The notes beneath the pieces are model-generated. The model saw only the letters and a list, made by a program, of their open reading frames with translations. It ran no database searches and was not told the DNA's origin. DNA of 44,729 nucleotides from contig JAQGIV010000042.1 of NCBI GenBank assembly GCA_028290945.1, positions 1 to 44,729 of the forward strand, written 5' to 3'. Below, piece after piece: positions 18,100 to 26,407 of the stretch (within the stretch, counting starts at the first letter, position 1; each line of letters starts with the position of its first letter). This stretch comes from Phenylobacterium sp. Lineage in GTDB: Bacteria > Pseudomonadota > Alphaproteobacteria > Caulobacterales > Caulobacteraceae. Made by a program: the position numbers and the translations under genes.

Positions 18100-19311
18100 C
18101 TACGGATAGCTGCGGGTGACGAACCAGTAGACGCCCAGGCCCACCAGAAAGCTGGCGGCCAGGTCGGCGGTGATCGGGCGCGGGGTCGCCAGCCGCAGCC
18201 GCCGGAGGCCCAGCACCAGGCCGGTGACGCCGAGCACCAGGCTCAGCTGGCCGAGCTCGACGCCCACGTTGAAGCCCACCAGCAGCTCGGCCAGCCGCTC
18301 GGTGGGCAGCTGCATCGCCAAGAGGTTGGAGGCGAAGCCGAAGCCGTGGATCAGGCCGAAGATCAGGGTGATCATCATCCGGAAGCGGCCGGCGTCGGCC
18401 AGCCGTCCGGACATCATCAGGTAGTTGCTGGTGAACAGGCCGCCGCCCAGCAGCAGCAGGGCCGGCAACTGGCCCACGCCGGCCCAGGCGGCCAGCGCCA
18501 TCAGCCCCAGTCCGCCGCCCAGCACCGCGGCGATGGCCAGCGGCTTGCGGGTCTGCTCGGCGATGTTCTCCGCCCCGATCAGCACGATGGTCAGGGCCAC
18601 CAGGGCGTCGATGAATTCGGCATGCGGCCGGATCACCCCGGTGACCGCCAGCGCCAGGGTCAGGCTGTGGCCGATGGTGAAGCCCGAGACCACGAACACC
18701 AGGTCGCGCAGCCGGCGCGAGATCAGCACCAGGCCCAGCAGGAAGGACATGTGATCGACGCCGGTGAAGATGTGCATCATCCCCATGCCGACGAAGTCGA
18801 GGAAGCTGGCGGTCTTCAGCCGGCTGGCGCCCTCGCCGGAGACCTCGACGCTCTGGCGGTCGCGGGTGATCAGCTGTTCGGCGAAGGCGCCGCTGGCCTG
18901 ATCCTGGACCTCCGCGAAATTGGTGTGGCTGGGGACCAGGTCGAAGAACGCCCGCGAGGTGATCGAGAGGTCCTTCGGCGACGGGCAGCGGAAGGTGAAG
19001 TCGTACTTGCGGAACCCGGCCGCGGCGGCCGGCGCCTGCACCGGCGGGACCAGCGCGCAGCGCCGCCCGGCCGAGCTGGGATAGACCCGCGCCGCCAGAT
19101 AGGCTTCGACGGCGGCGTCCGGCGGCATGGCCTCGCCGCCGCCGATGCGCTGCACCTCGCGCAGCGGGATGGTCATCACCAGGTCGATGTCGGCGCCGTT
19201 GATCTCCCAGGCCGAGTGGGACTCGCTCAGGGTGTGGGCGCCAGCCGGGCGCACGGCCAGCCCCGCCAGTCCCAGCGCCAGGACCAGGGCCGCCAGGAGC
19301 AGGCGGACCAT
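18100..19311 (-). CDS. HupE/UreJ-like membrane protein with exported N-domain
   Basis: This 403-residue protein has a signal peptide ending AGA before His26, an exported domain of about 150 residues, and about six membrane helices. The membrane half has His-bearing motifs typical of the HupE/UreJ_2 group: GMGMMHIFTGVDHMSFLLG, SGFTIGHSLTLAL and GLIHGFGFASNLL. HupE and UreJ relatives are linked to nickel or other metal transport, but the members with a long exported domain are uncharacterised. It is the last gene of a three-gene operon; its ATG shares an A with the stop of the gene upstream (TGATG), which implies translational coupling. Confidence 0.82.
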   Translation of the reverse strand: MVRLLLAALVLALGLAGLAVRPAGAHTLSESHSAWEINGADIDLVMTIPLREVQRIGGGEAMPPDAAVEAYLAARVYPSSAGRRCALVPPVQAPAAAAGFRKYDFTFRCPSPKDLSITSRAFFDLVPSHTNFAEVQDQASGAFAEQLITRDRQSVEVSGEGASRLKTASFLDFVGMGMMHIFTGVDHMSFLLGLVLISRRLRDLVFVVSGFTIGHSLTLALAVTGVIRPHAEFIDALVALTIVLIGAENIAEQTRKPLAIAAVLGGGLGLMALAAWAGVGQLPALLLLGGGLFTSNYLMMSGRLADAGRFRMMITLIFGLIHGFGFASNLLAMQLPTERLAELLVGFNVGVELGQLSLVLGVTGLVLGLRRLRLATPRPITADLAASFLVGLGVYWFVTRSYP

Positions 19312-20210
19312 CAGCGGAGGTCCTTGGCGATCAGCACATTGGCGCGCTTGCGCAGGAAGTCCTGGTACTGGCCGGTGGCGCGCCGCACCCGCTCGCTGCG
19401 GTAGTCGCTCAGCACCTGCGGGCGGGCCGCCGCGAAGGCGATCGGCTGCGGCGGGGCGTTGTGGATCATCTGCAGCAGGTGCGCGCCATCCGCCTGCGGG
19501 ATCGGCGCCGAGAGGGCGCCCGACGGCAGGGCCCTGGCGGCCGCGAACAGCGCCTCGCCCAGGTGGATCTTCACGGCGAAATAGAAGTCCTCGCCGGCCT
19601 CCTTGCCGCTGTCGCGGCCATGGAAGCGGGCGAGCACCGCGGGCGGCGGCTGGCCGGCGTGCAGGGCCTGGGCCGCGCCGGCCGCCGCGGCGGCGGTCGG
19701 GAACACCAGGTCGCGGACGGTCATCACGCCTTCCGGCTCGTATTTCTCGCGGTGCGCCCGGAAGTAGGCGCTGAGCTGGGCGTCGCTGGGTTCGGCGGTG
19801 ATGGCGTCGGCCGCGGCCATCTGCTCCACGGCGCTCACCATGGCGGTGCGCACGTCCGGATCGGACGCCGCGACGTCGAGCTCCTTGCCCCGCTGCACGA
19901 ACAGCTCCTCGCGGATCATGTCCTCCAGCACCTTGCGCCGCTGGGCGGGGGTGGCGTGGGCGTCGTCGACGCCGAAGCTCGATTGGAGCTGGGCGTAGTA
20001 GTCGGCGCGCGCGATCGGCTGCTGGTTGACCAGGGCCGCGTCCTCGGCCGGCACGAACAGGGTGGTGGTGCTGCGCGCCGTGAACAGGGTGTAGCCGGCC
20101 AGCGCCAGGCCCACGGCGGCGCCGGTGGCCATCAGGGCGAACGAACGCCGGGCGCTGACCCGCCTGAGGTCCCAGACGGAGGGTGGCGTCGGCTCAGGCT
20201 CGGGCATCAT
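19311..20210 (-). CDS. Membrane-anchored parvulin-type peptidyl-prolyl isomerase
   Basis: This 299-residue protein has a short cytoplasmic lead, one membrane helix (about residues 23-43) and a periplasmic SurA/PpiC-like part. The N-terminal chaperone region carries RRKVLEDMIREELFVQRGKEL, and a degenerate parvulin domain contains HGRDSGKEAGEDFYF and LPSGALSAPIPQADGAHLLQM. It probably helps fold an exported partner, perhaps the cytochrome or the HupE-like protein encoded with it. Its first ATG overlaps the cytochrome stop (ATGA); a second in-frame ATG follows directly at 20207. Isomerase activity is not certain. Confidence 0.82.
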   Translation of the reverse strand: MMPEPEPTPPSVWDLRRVSARRSFALMATGAAVGLALAGYTLFTARSTTTLFVPAEDAALVNQQPIARADYYAQLQSSFGVDDAHATPAQRRKVLEDMIREELFVQRGKELDVAASDPDVRTAMVSAVEQMAAADAITAEPSDAQLSAYFRAHREKYEPEGVMTVRDLVFPTAAAAAGAAQALHAGQPPPAVLARFHGRDSGKEAGEDFYFAVKIHLGEALFAAARALPSGALSAPIPQADGAHLLQMIHNAPPQPIAFAAARPQVLSDYRSERVRRATGQYQDFLRKRANVLIAKDLR

Positions 20211-20983
20211 CGGACCTTGTGCGGCGTCGTCGCGTGCGACAGGGCGTAGACGTAGAGCGAGACCTCCCGCAGTTCGAGCGGCGAGAGCCTGCCGGACCAG
20301 GCCGGGCACATCCCCGCGCGGCCGTGGGCGATCGAATAGATGGCCGCCGCCCGGCCGCCGTCGCCGTAGAGCCAGACCCGGTCGACCAGGTTCGGCGCGC
20401 CGATCGCCGGATCGCCCTTGGCGTCGGCCGTGTGGCAGTCGTAGCAGCCGGCCTTGCTGTAGATCTCGCCGCCGCGGCGGACGCTGGCGGGATCGGCCGG
20501 GTGGCCGCCAAGCGCCAGGATATAGTCGGCGACGGCGGCGATCTCTCCCGGCGCCAGGGACGGGACCCGCTCGCTCGCCGAGGGGATCGGCGTCCCGTAG
20601 GCCGGCATCATCGCCAGGTTCCAGCTGCGCGGATCGTGGGCGCGGACGCCGTGGGCCGCGACTTTCTCGATGTCGGCCACCCGGCCGGGGCCGTAGAGCC
20701 AGTCGGCGTCCGTCAGGTCGGGCACGCCCAGGCCGCGGTCGCCGTGGCCATCCGCGCCGTGGCAGGTCGCGCAATGGGCCGCGAACACGCCGGCGCCCCG
20801 CGCGGCGCCGGCGCGCAGCAGGGCGGGCTCGCCGGGGATCGCCTCGGGATCGCTGCGCAGCAGCCGCGCGTCGAGGCGCAGGCCATATCCCAGCCAGGCC
20901 GCGCCGGCGACGACCAGCAGCGCCGCCGCCACGGCGAGCGTTCGGCCGAGCCTGCGCGCCGCGATCTGCCGGGGGCGTCTCAA
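20207..20983 (-). CDS. Di-heme cytochrome c, CcoP-like
   Basis: This 258-residue protein has one N-terminal membrane helix (about residues 14-34) and two c-type heme domains. Heme sites are CATCH (71-75) and CYDCH (180-184). Likely axial Met ligands lie in AMMPAYG and GMCPAWSG. The motifs VPDLTDADWLYG and APNLVDRVWLYG are hallmarks of CcoP, the cytochrome subunit of cbb3 oxidase, yet no ccoN or ccoO gene is nearby. It may pass electrons between a periplasmic dehydrogenase and an oxidase. The start is taken as TTG 20983 with GGAGA seven bases upstream; an ATG further out would add an unlikely polar tail. Confidence 0.83.
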   Translation of the reverse strand: MRRPRQIAARRLGRTLAVAAALLVVAGAAWLGYGLRLDARLLRSDPEAIPGEPALLRAGAARGAGVFAAHCATCHGADGHGDRGLGVPDLTDADWLYGPGRVADIEKVAAHGVRAHDPRSWNLAMMPAYGTPIPSASERVPSLAPGEIAAVADYILALGGHPADPASVRRGGEIYSKAGCYDCHTADAKGDPAIGAPNLVDRVWLYGDGGRAAAIYSIAHGRAGMCPAWSGRLSPLELREVSLYVYALSHATTPHKVR

Positions 20984-21271
20984 AATCCCGTCTCCTGCGG
21001 GCGCTGCAAGATCGCTCTCCTCCCCGAGGTCTCTGTTTCGGTAAGGTCTCGACGTCTCAGCGTCAAGGAAATAGCCGTGACAAAGGCGCACATATACTCG
21101 AAGTCTGAGGCGATGAACTTCAATATCTTCGATGTTATGTCGTAGGATTTCACAAATACAGAGATGTGATACAAAAAGACGTAATTTTATCCTTCAGATA
21201 CCCAGGCGCCGACGTCTATGATTGGGCCGCAACAGGGCGTCGGAACGCCCGCGAACCCGGGGAGGAGGGGC
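20984..21271. promoter_or_regulatory. AT-rich divergent promoter region
   Basis: This 288-base gap lies between the divergent cytochrome operon and the tandem membrane-protein genes. Bases from about 21061 to 21205 are markedly AT-richer than the surroundings (for example the stretch around ACAAAAAGACGTAATTTTA at 21172-21190). The 8-mer CGACGTCT occurs on both sides of it, at 21050-21057 and 21210-21217. Promoters for both directions are expected here, but no convincing -35/-10 pair could be fixed. Confidence 0.5.
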
Positions 21272-21763
21272 ATGCTGGCGGCCTTGTGCGCCTGGCTGGA
21301 GAAGACGCCGCTCAGCGCGGCCATCCAGGACATCGGCTGGATCATCCCGATCAGCCAGACGGTGCACATCCTGGCGCTGGCCGTGGTGCTGTCCTCGATC
21401 GTGTTCGTGGACGTGCGGCTGCTCGGCCTGGGCGCCTGGCGGGTCTCGGCGCCGGCCATGGCCCGACGCTTCCTGCCGCCGGTCTGGTTCGCCGTGGCCG
21501 TGATGGCCGTCACCGGCGCCATCCTGATCATCGGCGAGCCGCGCCGCGACCTGCTCAACCCCGTCTTCCAGATCAAGATGCTGTTGCTCGTCGCGGCCCT
21601 GGTGGTGACCGCCGTCATCCAGGCCGGGATCGCGGCCCATCCGCGAGCCTGGGGCGAGGGCGGGCCGGCAGCGTGGCCGGCGCGCCTAGCGGCCGGCCTG
21701 TCGCTGGCCGTCTGGCTGGCGATCGCCGTCTGCGGGCGGTTCATCGCCTATTTCATGGGATAG
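21272..21763 (+). CDS. Four-helix membrane protein, DUF6644-like, copy 1
   Basis: This 163-residue integral membrane protein has about four helices. Conserved-looking polar residues inside the membrane part are His in ISQTVHILALA, and Asp and Arg in FVDVRLLGLG; a later helix opens with FQIKMLLLVAA. The same landmarks recur in the gene directly downstream. I believe the family is DUF6644, based on remembered pattern only; function is unknown. ATG 21272 follows a near-ideal GGAGGAGGGG and is preferred to an ATG at 21218. A lone His in a helix could bind heme or metal, which is speculation. Confidence 0.72.
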   Translation: MLAALCAWLEKTPLSAAIQDIGWIIPISQTVHILALAVVLSSIVFVDVRLLGLGAWRVSAPAMARRFLPPVWFAVAVMAVTGAILIIGEPRRDLLNPVFQIKMLLLVAALVVTAVIQAGIAAHPRAWGEGGPAAWPARLAAGLSLAVWLAIAVCGRFIAYFMG

Positions 21764-21771
21764 GCAGACCA

Positions 21772-22320
21772 ATGTCGATCACCGCCATCGCCAAATCGAT
21801 CGAGGGGCTCGCGCTCGCCCGGTTCGTCGCCCAGGGGCCCTGGGTGTTCCCCACCGTGGAGACCATCCACGTCATCGCCATCGCCATGGTGGTGGGCTCG
21901 ATCGCCGTGGTCGACCTGCGGCTGCTCGGCGTCTCGTGGACCGCCCGGCCGGTGACCGAGGTGGCCGAGGAGGTGCTGCCCTGGACCTGGGTCTCATTCG
22001 CCGTGGCCGCCATCGCCGGCGGGCTGATGTTCATCTCGGCGGCCAGCAAGTACGTCACCGACCTGCCGTTCCAGCTGAAGATGCTGCTGCTGGCGCTGGC
22101 GGCGGCGAACATGCTGGTCTTCCACTTCGTGACCTACCGCGACGTGGAGGTGTGGAACCTCGGGCGGACGCCGCGGGCGGCGAAGGTGGCGGCGGGGCTC
22201 TCGCTGGCCTTCTGGATCGCCGTCGTCACCTGTGGCCGGCTGGTCAGCTTCAGCACCCAGAACGCCTTCGGACCGCCGAGCGCCAGCGCGGCCCCCGCCG
22301 CGGCGGGGGTGGACGGCTAG
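21772..22320 (+). CDS. Four-helix membrane protein, DUF6644-like, copy 2
   Basis: This 182-residue membrane protein is a paralogue of the gene eight bases upstream: VETIHVIAIAMVVGSIAVVD and LRLLGV match its QTVHILALAVVLSSIVFVDV and RLLGL, and LPFQLKMLLLALA matches FQIKMLLLVAA. The His, Asp and Arg positions are kept. It is about 20 residues longer, with a Pro/Ala-rich tail. The two products probably form a heterodimer or larger complex. No strong Shine-Dalgarno is seen, so translation may depend on the upstream gene. Its stop shares CTAG with the convergent histidine kinase gene. Confidence 0.72.
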   Translation: MSITAIAKSIEGLALARFVAQGPWVFPTVETIHVIAIAMVVGSIAVVDLRLLGVSWTARPVTEVAEEVLPWTWVSFAVAAIAGGLMFISAASKYVTDLPFQLKMLLLALAAANMLVFHFVTYRDVEVWNLGRTPRAAKVAAGLSLAFWIAVVTCGRLVSFSTQNAFGPPSASAAPAAAGVDG

Positions 22321-23708
22321 GAGGCCAGCCGGCCCGGCTGAGGCGCCTCGGCGTCCGGCACGGCGGCCGGACCGACGCTCGGCGCCAGGCCGCGGCGCAG
22401 CACCAGGGTGGCTTCCAGCCCGCCCTGCGGATGGTTGGCGAGGGCCAGCTCGGCCTGGCACTTGAGCGCCAGGCTGCGGGCGATGGTTAGGCCCAGGCCC
22501 ATGCCGCCCACCGACCGGTGCGGCGAGGTCTTCAACCGCGCGAACGGCTCGAAGACGGTCTCCAGCTTCTCTTCGGGGATGCCGGGACCGAAGTCGCGGA
22601 TGCGGATGCGCACCGCCTCATCCTCGAAGGCGGCGGAGATCTCCGCGGCGCCGCCATATTTCAAGGCGTTGTCCACCAGGTTCGCCAGGCAACGCTGCAG
22701 CGCGCCGGGCGGAGCCTCCACGTCATAGCCGGAGCGCCGCGCCAGCACCGCCTCGCGGCTGCCGCCCGCAGCGTCCTCGACGACGCTCTCCAGCAGCGAG
22801 TCCAGCGCGATGGGCGCGAAGGCCTCCTCCGCCTGGTCGCCGCGATAGAAGTCGAGGCCCTGGTGGATCAGCGACTGCATGCCGCCGAGATCGTCGATCA
22901 GGCGGCTGCGCAGCGCCGGGTCGTCCACCTTCTCCAGCCGCAGCCGCAGCCGGGTGAGCGGCGTCTGCAGGTCGTGGGTGATCGAGGCCAGGATGCGGGT
23001 GCGCTCCAGCCCGTGCTCCTTGAGCTTGGCCTGCATGGCGTTGAAGGCGCGGATCGCCTCGCGCACCTCGTAGGGGCCGTGCTCCGGCAGCGGCGAGCGA
23101 TCGGGATCGCCGCCCAGGGCCTGGGCGGCCTGGGCCAGGTTGCCCAGCGGGGCGGCGGCCATGCGCGAGGCGAAGAAGGCCAGGATCGCCACCGCCAGGG
23201 TCAGGACGGACAGGAACAGGGCGTCCGGCTTCGGCAGCCAGAAGGCGTCGGCGCGCGGGGTGAGGGCGGTCAGTTCGAGGGGGCTGCCGTCGGCCAGCCG
23301 GATGCTGATGATCCAGCAGCTGAGGTGCGCATAGAAGGAGCGGCGGATCGGCTGGATGCAGGTGGCGGCGTCCGCCTGCTGCGCGCGGGCGCCGGGCCCG
23401 ACGCGCGTGACCAGCAGGCGGGTGAGCTCGACGTCCGGGCCGATGATCTTCTCGGTGCCGCGCAGCGGATGCAGCCCCAGGATGCCTTCGGAGAGCATCT
23501 GGGCGCGCAGCGGCTTCGGCGCGGTGTTGATCAGCGAGACCAGGTCCTGGGTGCGGTCGACCACCCGCACCATGTTGACGCGCAGCAGGTCGGACTGGCG
23601 GCGCGCGTTGGCCATGCCGAGCGCCAGGCTGGCCGAGGCGACCACGCCGACCAGCAGGAAGATGAACAGCCGGCCGGCCATCGAGCCGAAGTAGCGCTGC
23701 AGCATCAT
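22317..23708 (-). CDS. Sensor histidine kinase, EnvZ-like
   Basis: This 463-residue inner-membrane kinase has helix 1 at about 12-31, a periplasmic sensor of about 130 residues, helix 2 at about 163-181, a HAMP segment, and a dimerisation domain with the phospho-accepting H245 in SITHDLQTPLTRLRLRLE. ATP-binding boxes follow: N (LVDNALKYGG), G1 (RDFGPGIPEE) and G2 (GGMGLGLTIA). The periplasmic part has two Cys that could form a disulfide. It overlaps the response regulator upstream by four bases (ATGA) and is surely its partner. Its position suggests it controls the divergent DUF6152 operon, which is an inference. Confidence 0.92.
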   Translation of the reverse strand: MMLQRYFGSMAGRLFIFLLVGVVASASLALGMANARRQSDLLRVNMVRVVDRTQDLVSLINTAPKPLRAQMLSEGILGLHPLRGTEKIIGPDVELTRLLVTRVGPGARAQQADAATCIQPIRRSFYAHLSCWIISIRLADGSPLELTALTPRADAFWLPKPDALFLSVLTLAVAILAFFASRMAAAPLGNLAQAAQALGGDPDRSPLPEHGPYEVREAIRAFNAMQAKLKEHGLERTRILASITHDLQTPLTRLRLRLEKVDDPALRSRLIDDLGGMQSLIHQGLDFYRGDQAEEAFAPIALDSLLESVVEDAAGGSREAVLARRSGYDVEAPPGALQRCLANLVDNALKYGGAAEISAAFEDEAVRIRIRDFGPGIPEEKLETVFEPFARLKTSPHRSVGGMGLGLTIARSLALKCQAELALANHPQGGLEATLVLRRGLAPSVGPAAVPDAEAPQPGRLAS

Positions 23709-24484
23709 TCGAAGGTCACGGCGGCGGCAAGCACATAGCCCTGGCCCCGCACGGTCATGATCAGCTGCGAGGCCCGTGCGTCGTCGCTCAGCTTGTGGCG
23801 CAGGCGGCTGATCTGCAGGTCGGCGACCCGCTGGGCGGAGCCGTCGATCAGCGCCGGGTGCGAGGTGAGCGTCAGCAGCTGCTCGCGGGTCAGCACCTCG
23901 TTGGCGCGCTCGACCAGGAATTTCAGCAGGCTGAATTCATTGCCCGAGAGCATGACCACCCGTCCCTTGGGATCGCTCAGGCGGCGGTTCTCGAAGTCGA
24001 GTGTCCACCCCTGGAAGATCGCACGCTTCGGCGGCGACGGCTCCGTCGGCCCCATGGGCGTGTAGGCCCGGCGCATCACGCTGCGCACCCGGGCCACCAG
24101 CTCGCGCGGCTCGAACGGCTTGGTGATGTAGTCGTCGGCCCCGACCTCGAGCCCGATGACCCGGTCGATCGCCTCGCTGCGCGCCGTCAGCATGATGATC
24201 GGGATGTCGCGGTTGGCGCGGGTCATCCGGCAGAGCGACAGGCCGTCCTCGCCGGGCAGGTTGAGATCGAGCACGATCAGGTCGATGGGCTGGGCGTTGA
24301 GCGCCGCGAACATCGACGGCCCGTCGGAGGCGGTCACCACATTGTAGCCGGCCTTGGTCAGGGGCTCGGTCACCAGGGTGCGGATGTCCTCGTCGTCGTC
24401 GACGACCAGCAGCGTCCTCTGGCTGGTTTGCGGCGGCGACGTGTCGGGCTGGGCCCGCGCCTCGGCTAGGCCACTGGCGGTCAT
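23705..24484 (-). CDS. OmpR-family response regulator
   Basis: This 259-residue regulator has a receiver domain, with the acidic pair in VVDDDED, phospho-accepting D73 in VLDLNLPGEDG, Thr/Ser in MLTARSE and Lys in YITKPF. A winged-helix DNA-binding domain follows (LSGNEFSLLKFLVERANEVL, then VADLQISRLRHKLS and TVRGQGYVL). A 22-residue lead before the receiver is longer than usual. ATG 24484 follows GGAAGGAAG and is preferred over an extended version. It is the first gene of the two-component operon, and its promoter lies in the shared intergenic region upstream of the DUF6152 operon. Confidence 0.92.
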   Translation of the reverse strand: MTASGLAEARAQPDTSPPQTSQRTLLVVDDDEDIRTLVTEPLTKAGYNVVTASDGPSMFAALNAQPIDLIVLDLNLPGEDGLSLCRMTRANRDIPIIMLTARSEAIDRVIGLEVGADDYITKPFEPRELVARVRSVMRRAYTPMGPTEPSPPKRAIFQGWTLDFENRRLSDPKGRVVMLSGNEFSLLKFLVERANEVLTREQLLTLTSHPALIDGSAQRVADLQISRLRHKLSDDARASQLIMTVRGQGYVLAAAVTFE

Positions 24485-24829
24485 CAGCACTTCCTTCCGC
24501 GGCGCCGGCGGGCATGCGCCGTGCGCCCCTCCCATGGGTCTCGGCGCGATCGCCTCGCGGGCGCCGTGCTCGGACCGAAAGCCTAGCGCCGTTGGCCGGG
24601 CCGAGAAAGTGTCAAAGTGTATCAGCCTGTATCGCCGAGCGCTTACTCGACACGGAACGACAGGCAAATCCAAATTGTCGACATGTAGAGTGATAGTATA
24701 CTCACCAGCGACTTGATATTATACATATAGAACGTCGTACCAATATTGACTCAAGCGATCCGAGACCGTAATTAACGCCTCAATAATAGTCGTCATAGCG
24801 ACACCGTTTCCGGGCTGTGGAGGAAATAT
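24485..24829. promoter_or_regulatory. Divergent intergenic region with AT-rich island
   Basis: No gene is seen in this 345-base gap between the response regulator and the DUF6152 operon. Bases from about 24605 to 24829 are AT-rich against a very GC-rich background. An imperfect palindrome, GTGATAGTATACTCAC, lies at 24690-24705 and is a candidate operator. TTGATATTATACATATAG follows at 24713-24730 and resembles a -10 region. Both operons probably start here, and the regulator encoded next door is the obvious candidate to bind. Confidence 0.5.
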
Positions 24830-25237
24830 ATGGAGCGTTTCCCTGTGAACTCTTGGCGCAGGGCCCTCTGCGGCGCCGCCGCGTTGGCCACCGTTGTGGT
24901 GATCGCTCCGGGCGCCTCGGCCCATCACTCCTTCGCGATGTTCGACAAGGGCCATCCGGTGCAGCTCGAAGGCGCGGTGAAGTCCTGGGAGTTCACCAAC
25001 CCGCACAGCTGGCTGGTGATGATGGTGATGAAGGACGGCAGGCCCATGCAGGTCAGCGTCGAGGGCGCCAGCGTCGACACGCTGATCCGCCAGGGCTTCG
25101 GCCCGCACACCTTCGTCCCGGGCGAGAAGCTCAACGTCACCATCAGCCCGCTCAAGAACGGGGGAGTCGGCGGCGCCTTCGTCAAGGCGATCAAGGCCGA
25201 CGGCACGATCTTGACCGAGTCGCCGACGCCCAACTGA
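24830..25237 (+). CDS. DUF6152-like small exported protein
   Basis: This 135-residue protein has a signal peptide with a predicted cut at GASA before His32, so the mature form would start His-His-Ser (HHSFAMFDKGHPVQLEG). The rest is a compact beta-rich domain with WEFTNPHSWLVMMV and ends without further domains. The AHHSFAMFD and NPHSWL motifs fit DUF6152, a family of unknown function, as I remember it. An N-terminal His pair could coordinate copper as in histidine-brace proteins, but that is inference. GGAGG precedes the ATG by seven bases. It leads a seven-gene operon. Confidence 0.78.
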   Translation: MERFPVNSWRRALCGAAALATVVVIAPGASAHHSFAMFDKGHPVQLEGAVKSWEFTNPHSWLVMMVMKDGRPMQVSVEGASVDTLIRQGFGPHTFVPGEKLNVTISPLKNGGVGGAFVKAIKADGTILTESPTPN

Positions 25238-25272
25238 GGGCCCGCGATCGCAATCGCCACAGGGGGAACCTT

Positions 25273-26337
25273 ATGCGAGTTCTGTTAGGGCGCCGTCACG
25301 CGGCGTCCGCGGCCATGGCCCTGGCGCTGGCCGCCGGACTGGGAACCGGCGCGGTCCAGGCGCAGGAGGCCCACTATCCGGCCGGCGCGCCGAAGCTGCC
25401 GAAATGGTCGGCGCTGCCCGACTGGAACGGGCTGTGGGAACGCGGCGGCGACATCACCTGGGACGACCGCACGCCGTTCGTGGCGGGCCAGCCAGAGGTG
25501 CCGCCGTTCAACGACCAGTACATGAAGGAATACCAGGCGCGTCGCGCGGAGATGCGGGCCCAGGCGCTCAGCGGCCGGCCGCGCAACCAGCAGGGCGGCA
25601 ATCTCTACGGCAGCATGCCGGGGATGATGATCGCGCTCTTCCCGCTCAACATCCAGGTGAACCCCCGCGAAGTGGTCATCATGACCCCGAACGGCGGGGC
25701 CCGCGAGATCTACACCGACGGCCGCGGTCATCCGGTCGACCCGCTGCCGAGCACCAAGGGCCACTCCATCGGCCACTGGGAAGGCAAGGTCCTGGTGATC
25801 GACACCTGCTGCATCCGGGCCAACACGCGGCTGCCGGGCGGCGGCAGCCATAGCGACGCCATGCATATCAGCGAACGCATCTGGTCGCCCGACGGCCGCT
25901 CGCTGAAGGATGCCATCTCCGTCGAGGACCCCAAGGCCTTCGCCAAGCCGTGGACCACGGAGAAGACCTACTACCGTCGCCCCACGTGGGAGGCGGTGGA
26001 GTACGATCCCGAGGAAAACACCCGCGACTTCGGTCCGCCGGGCGCCGACAAGGAGTTCGGCCCGCCGTCGAAGGACGCCCAGGCCGCCGAGGCCGCGCCG
26101 GCTGCGCCCGTCGCGCCGCCGGTCGCGCCGAAGCCCGTGAAGCTCGGCAAGCCCGTGACCCTCGAGGGCCTGCAGAAGGCCACCGCCTTCGCGGTCGGCA
26201 ATCTCGCCTGGGAGACGGTGAAGGTGCAGGACGTGCAGCGCACGGCCGACAAGGTCACCTGGATCGGGGCCACCCGCTCGGTGAACTGGCGCTGCGCCGC
26301 CCGCTCGGACGGGACCCAGGCCTACTGCGAACAGTGA
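25273..26337 (+). CDS. Unknown exported protein with DWNGLW motif
   Basis: This 354-residue product has a signal peptide ending VQAQ or AQA. I do not recognise a named family. The N-terminal half starts LPDWNGLWERGG, a motif often seen in exported proteins next to DUF6152 genes, and contains EVVIMTPNGGAREIYTDGRG and SIGHWEGKVLVIDT, which suggest a beta-rich fold. A Pro/Ala-rich linker at about residues 270-295 joins a C-terminal domain of about 60 residues with a Cys pair (WRCAARSDGTQAYC) that could form a disulfide. AGGGGGAA precedes the ATG. It probably acts in the periplasm with the upstream product. Confidence 0.65.
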   Translation: MRVLLGRRHAASAAMALALAAGLGTGAVQAQEAHYPAGAPKLPKWSALPDWNGLWERGGDITWDDRTPFVAGQPEVPPFNDQYMKEYQARRAEMRAQALSGRPRNQQGGNLYGSMPGMMIALFPLNIQVNPREVVIMTPNGGAREIYTDGRGHPVDPLPSTKGHSIGHWEGKVLVIDTCCIRANTRLPGGGSHSDAMHISERIWSPDGRSLKDAISVEDPKAFAKPWTTEKTYYRRPTWEAVEYDPEENTRDFGPPGADKEFGPPSKDAQAAEAAPAAPVAPPVAPKPVKLGKPVTLEGLQKATAFAVGNLAWETVKVQDVQRTADKVTWIGATRSVNWRCAARSDGTQAYCEQ

Positions 26338-26407
26338 ACGCCCGCGCCGGCCGCGGGGGCTCCCTGCGCGACCGGACGCGGCCAGCAACGACAAGTCGGA
26401 GAGACAG

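Noticed and set aside
19311..20774. A longer, 487-codon version of the parvulin gene
   Set aside because: The extra N-terminal part overlaps the cytochrome gene in another frame and is low in complexity; the ATGA overlap gives the natural start.
24690..24705. GTGATAGTATACTCAC as an FNR or CRP site
   Set aside because: It does not fit TTGAT-N4-ATCAA or TGTGA-N6-TCACA; kept only as an unnamed palindrome.
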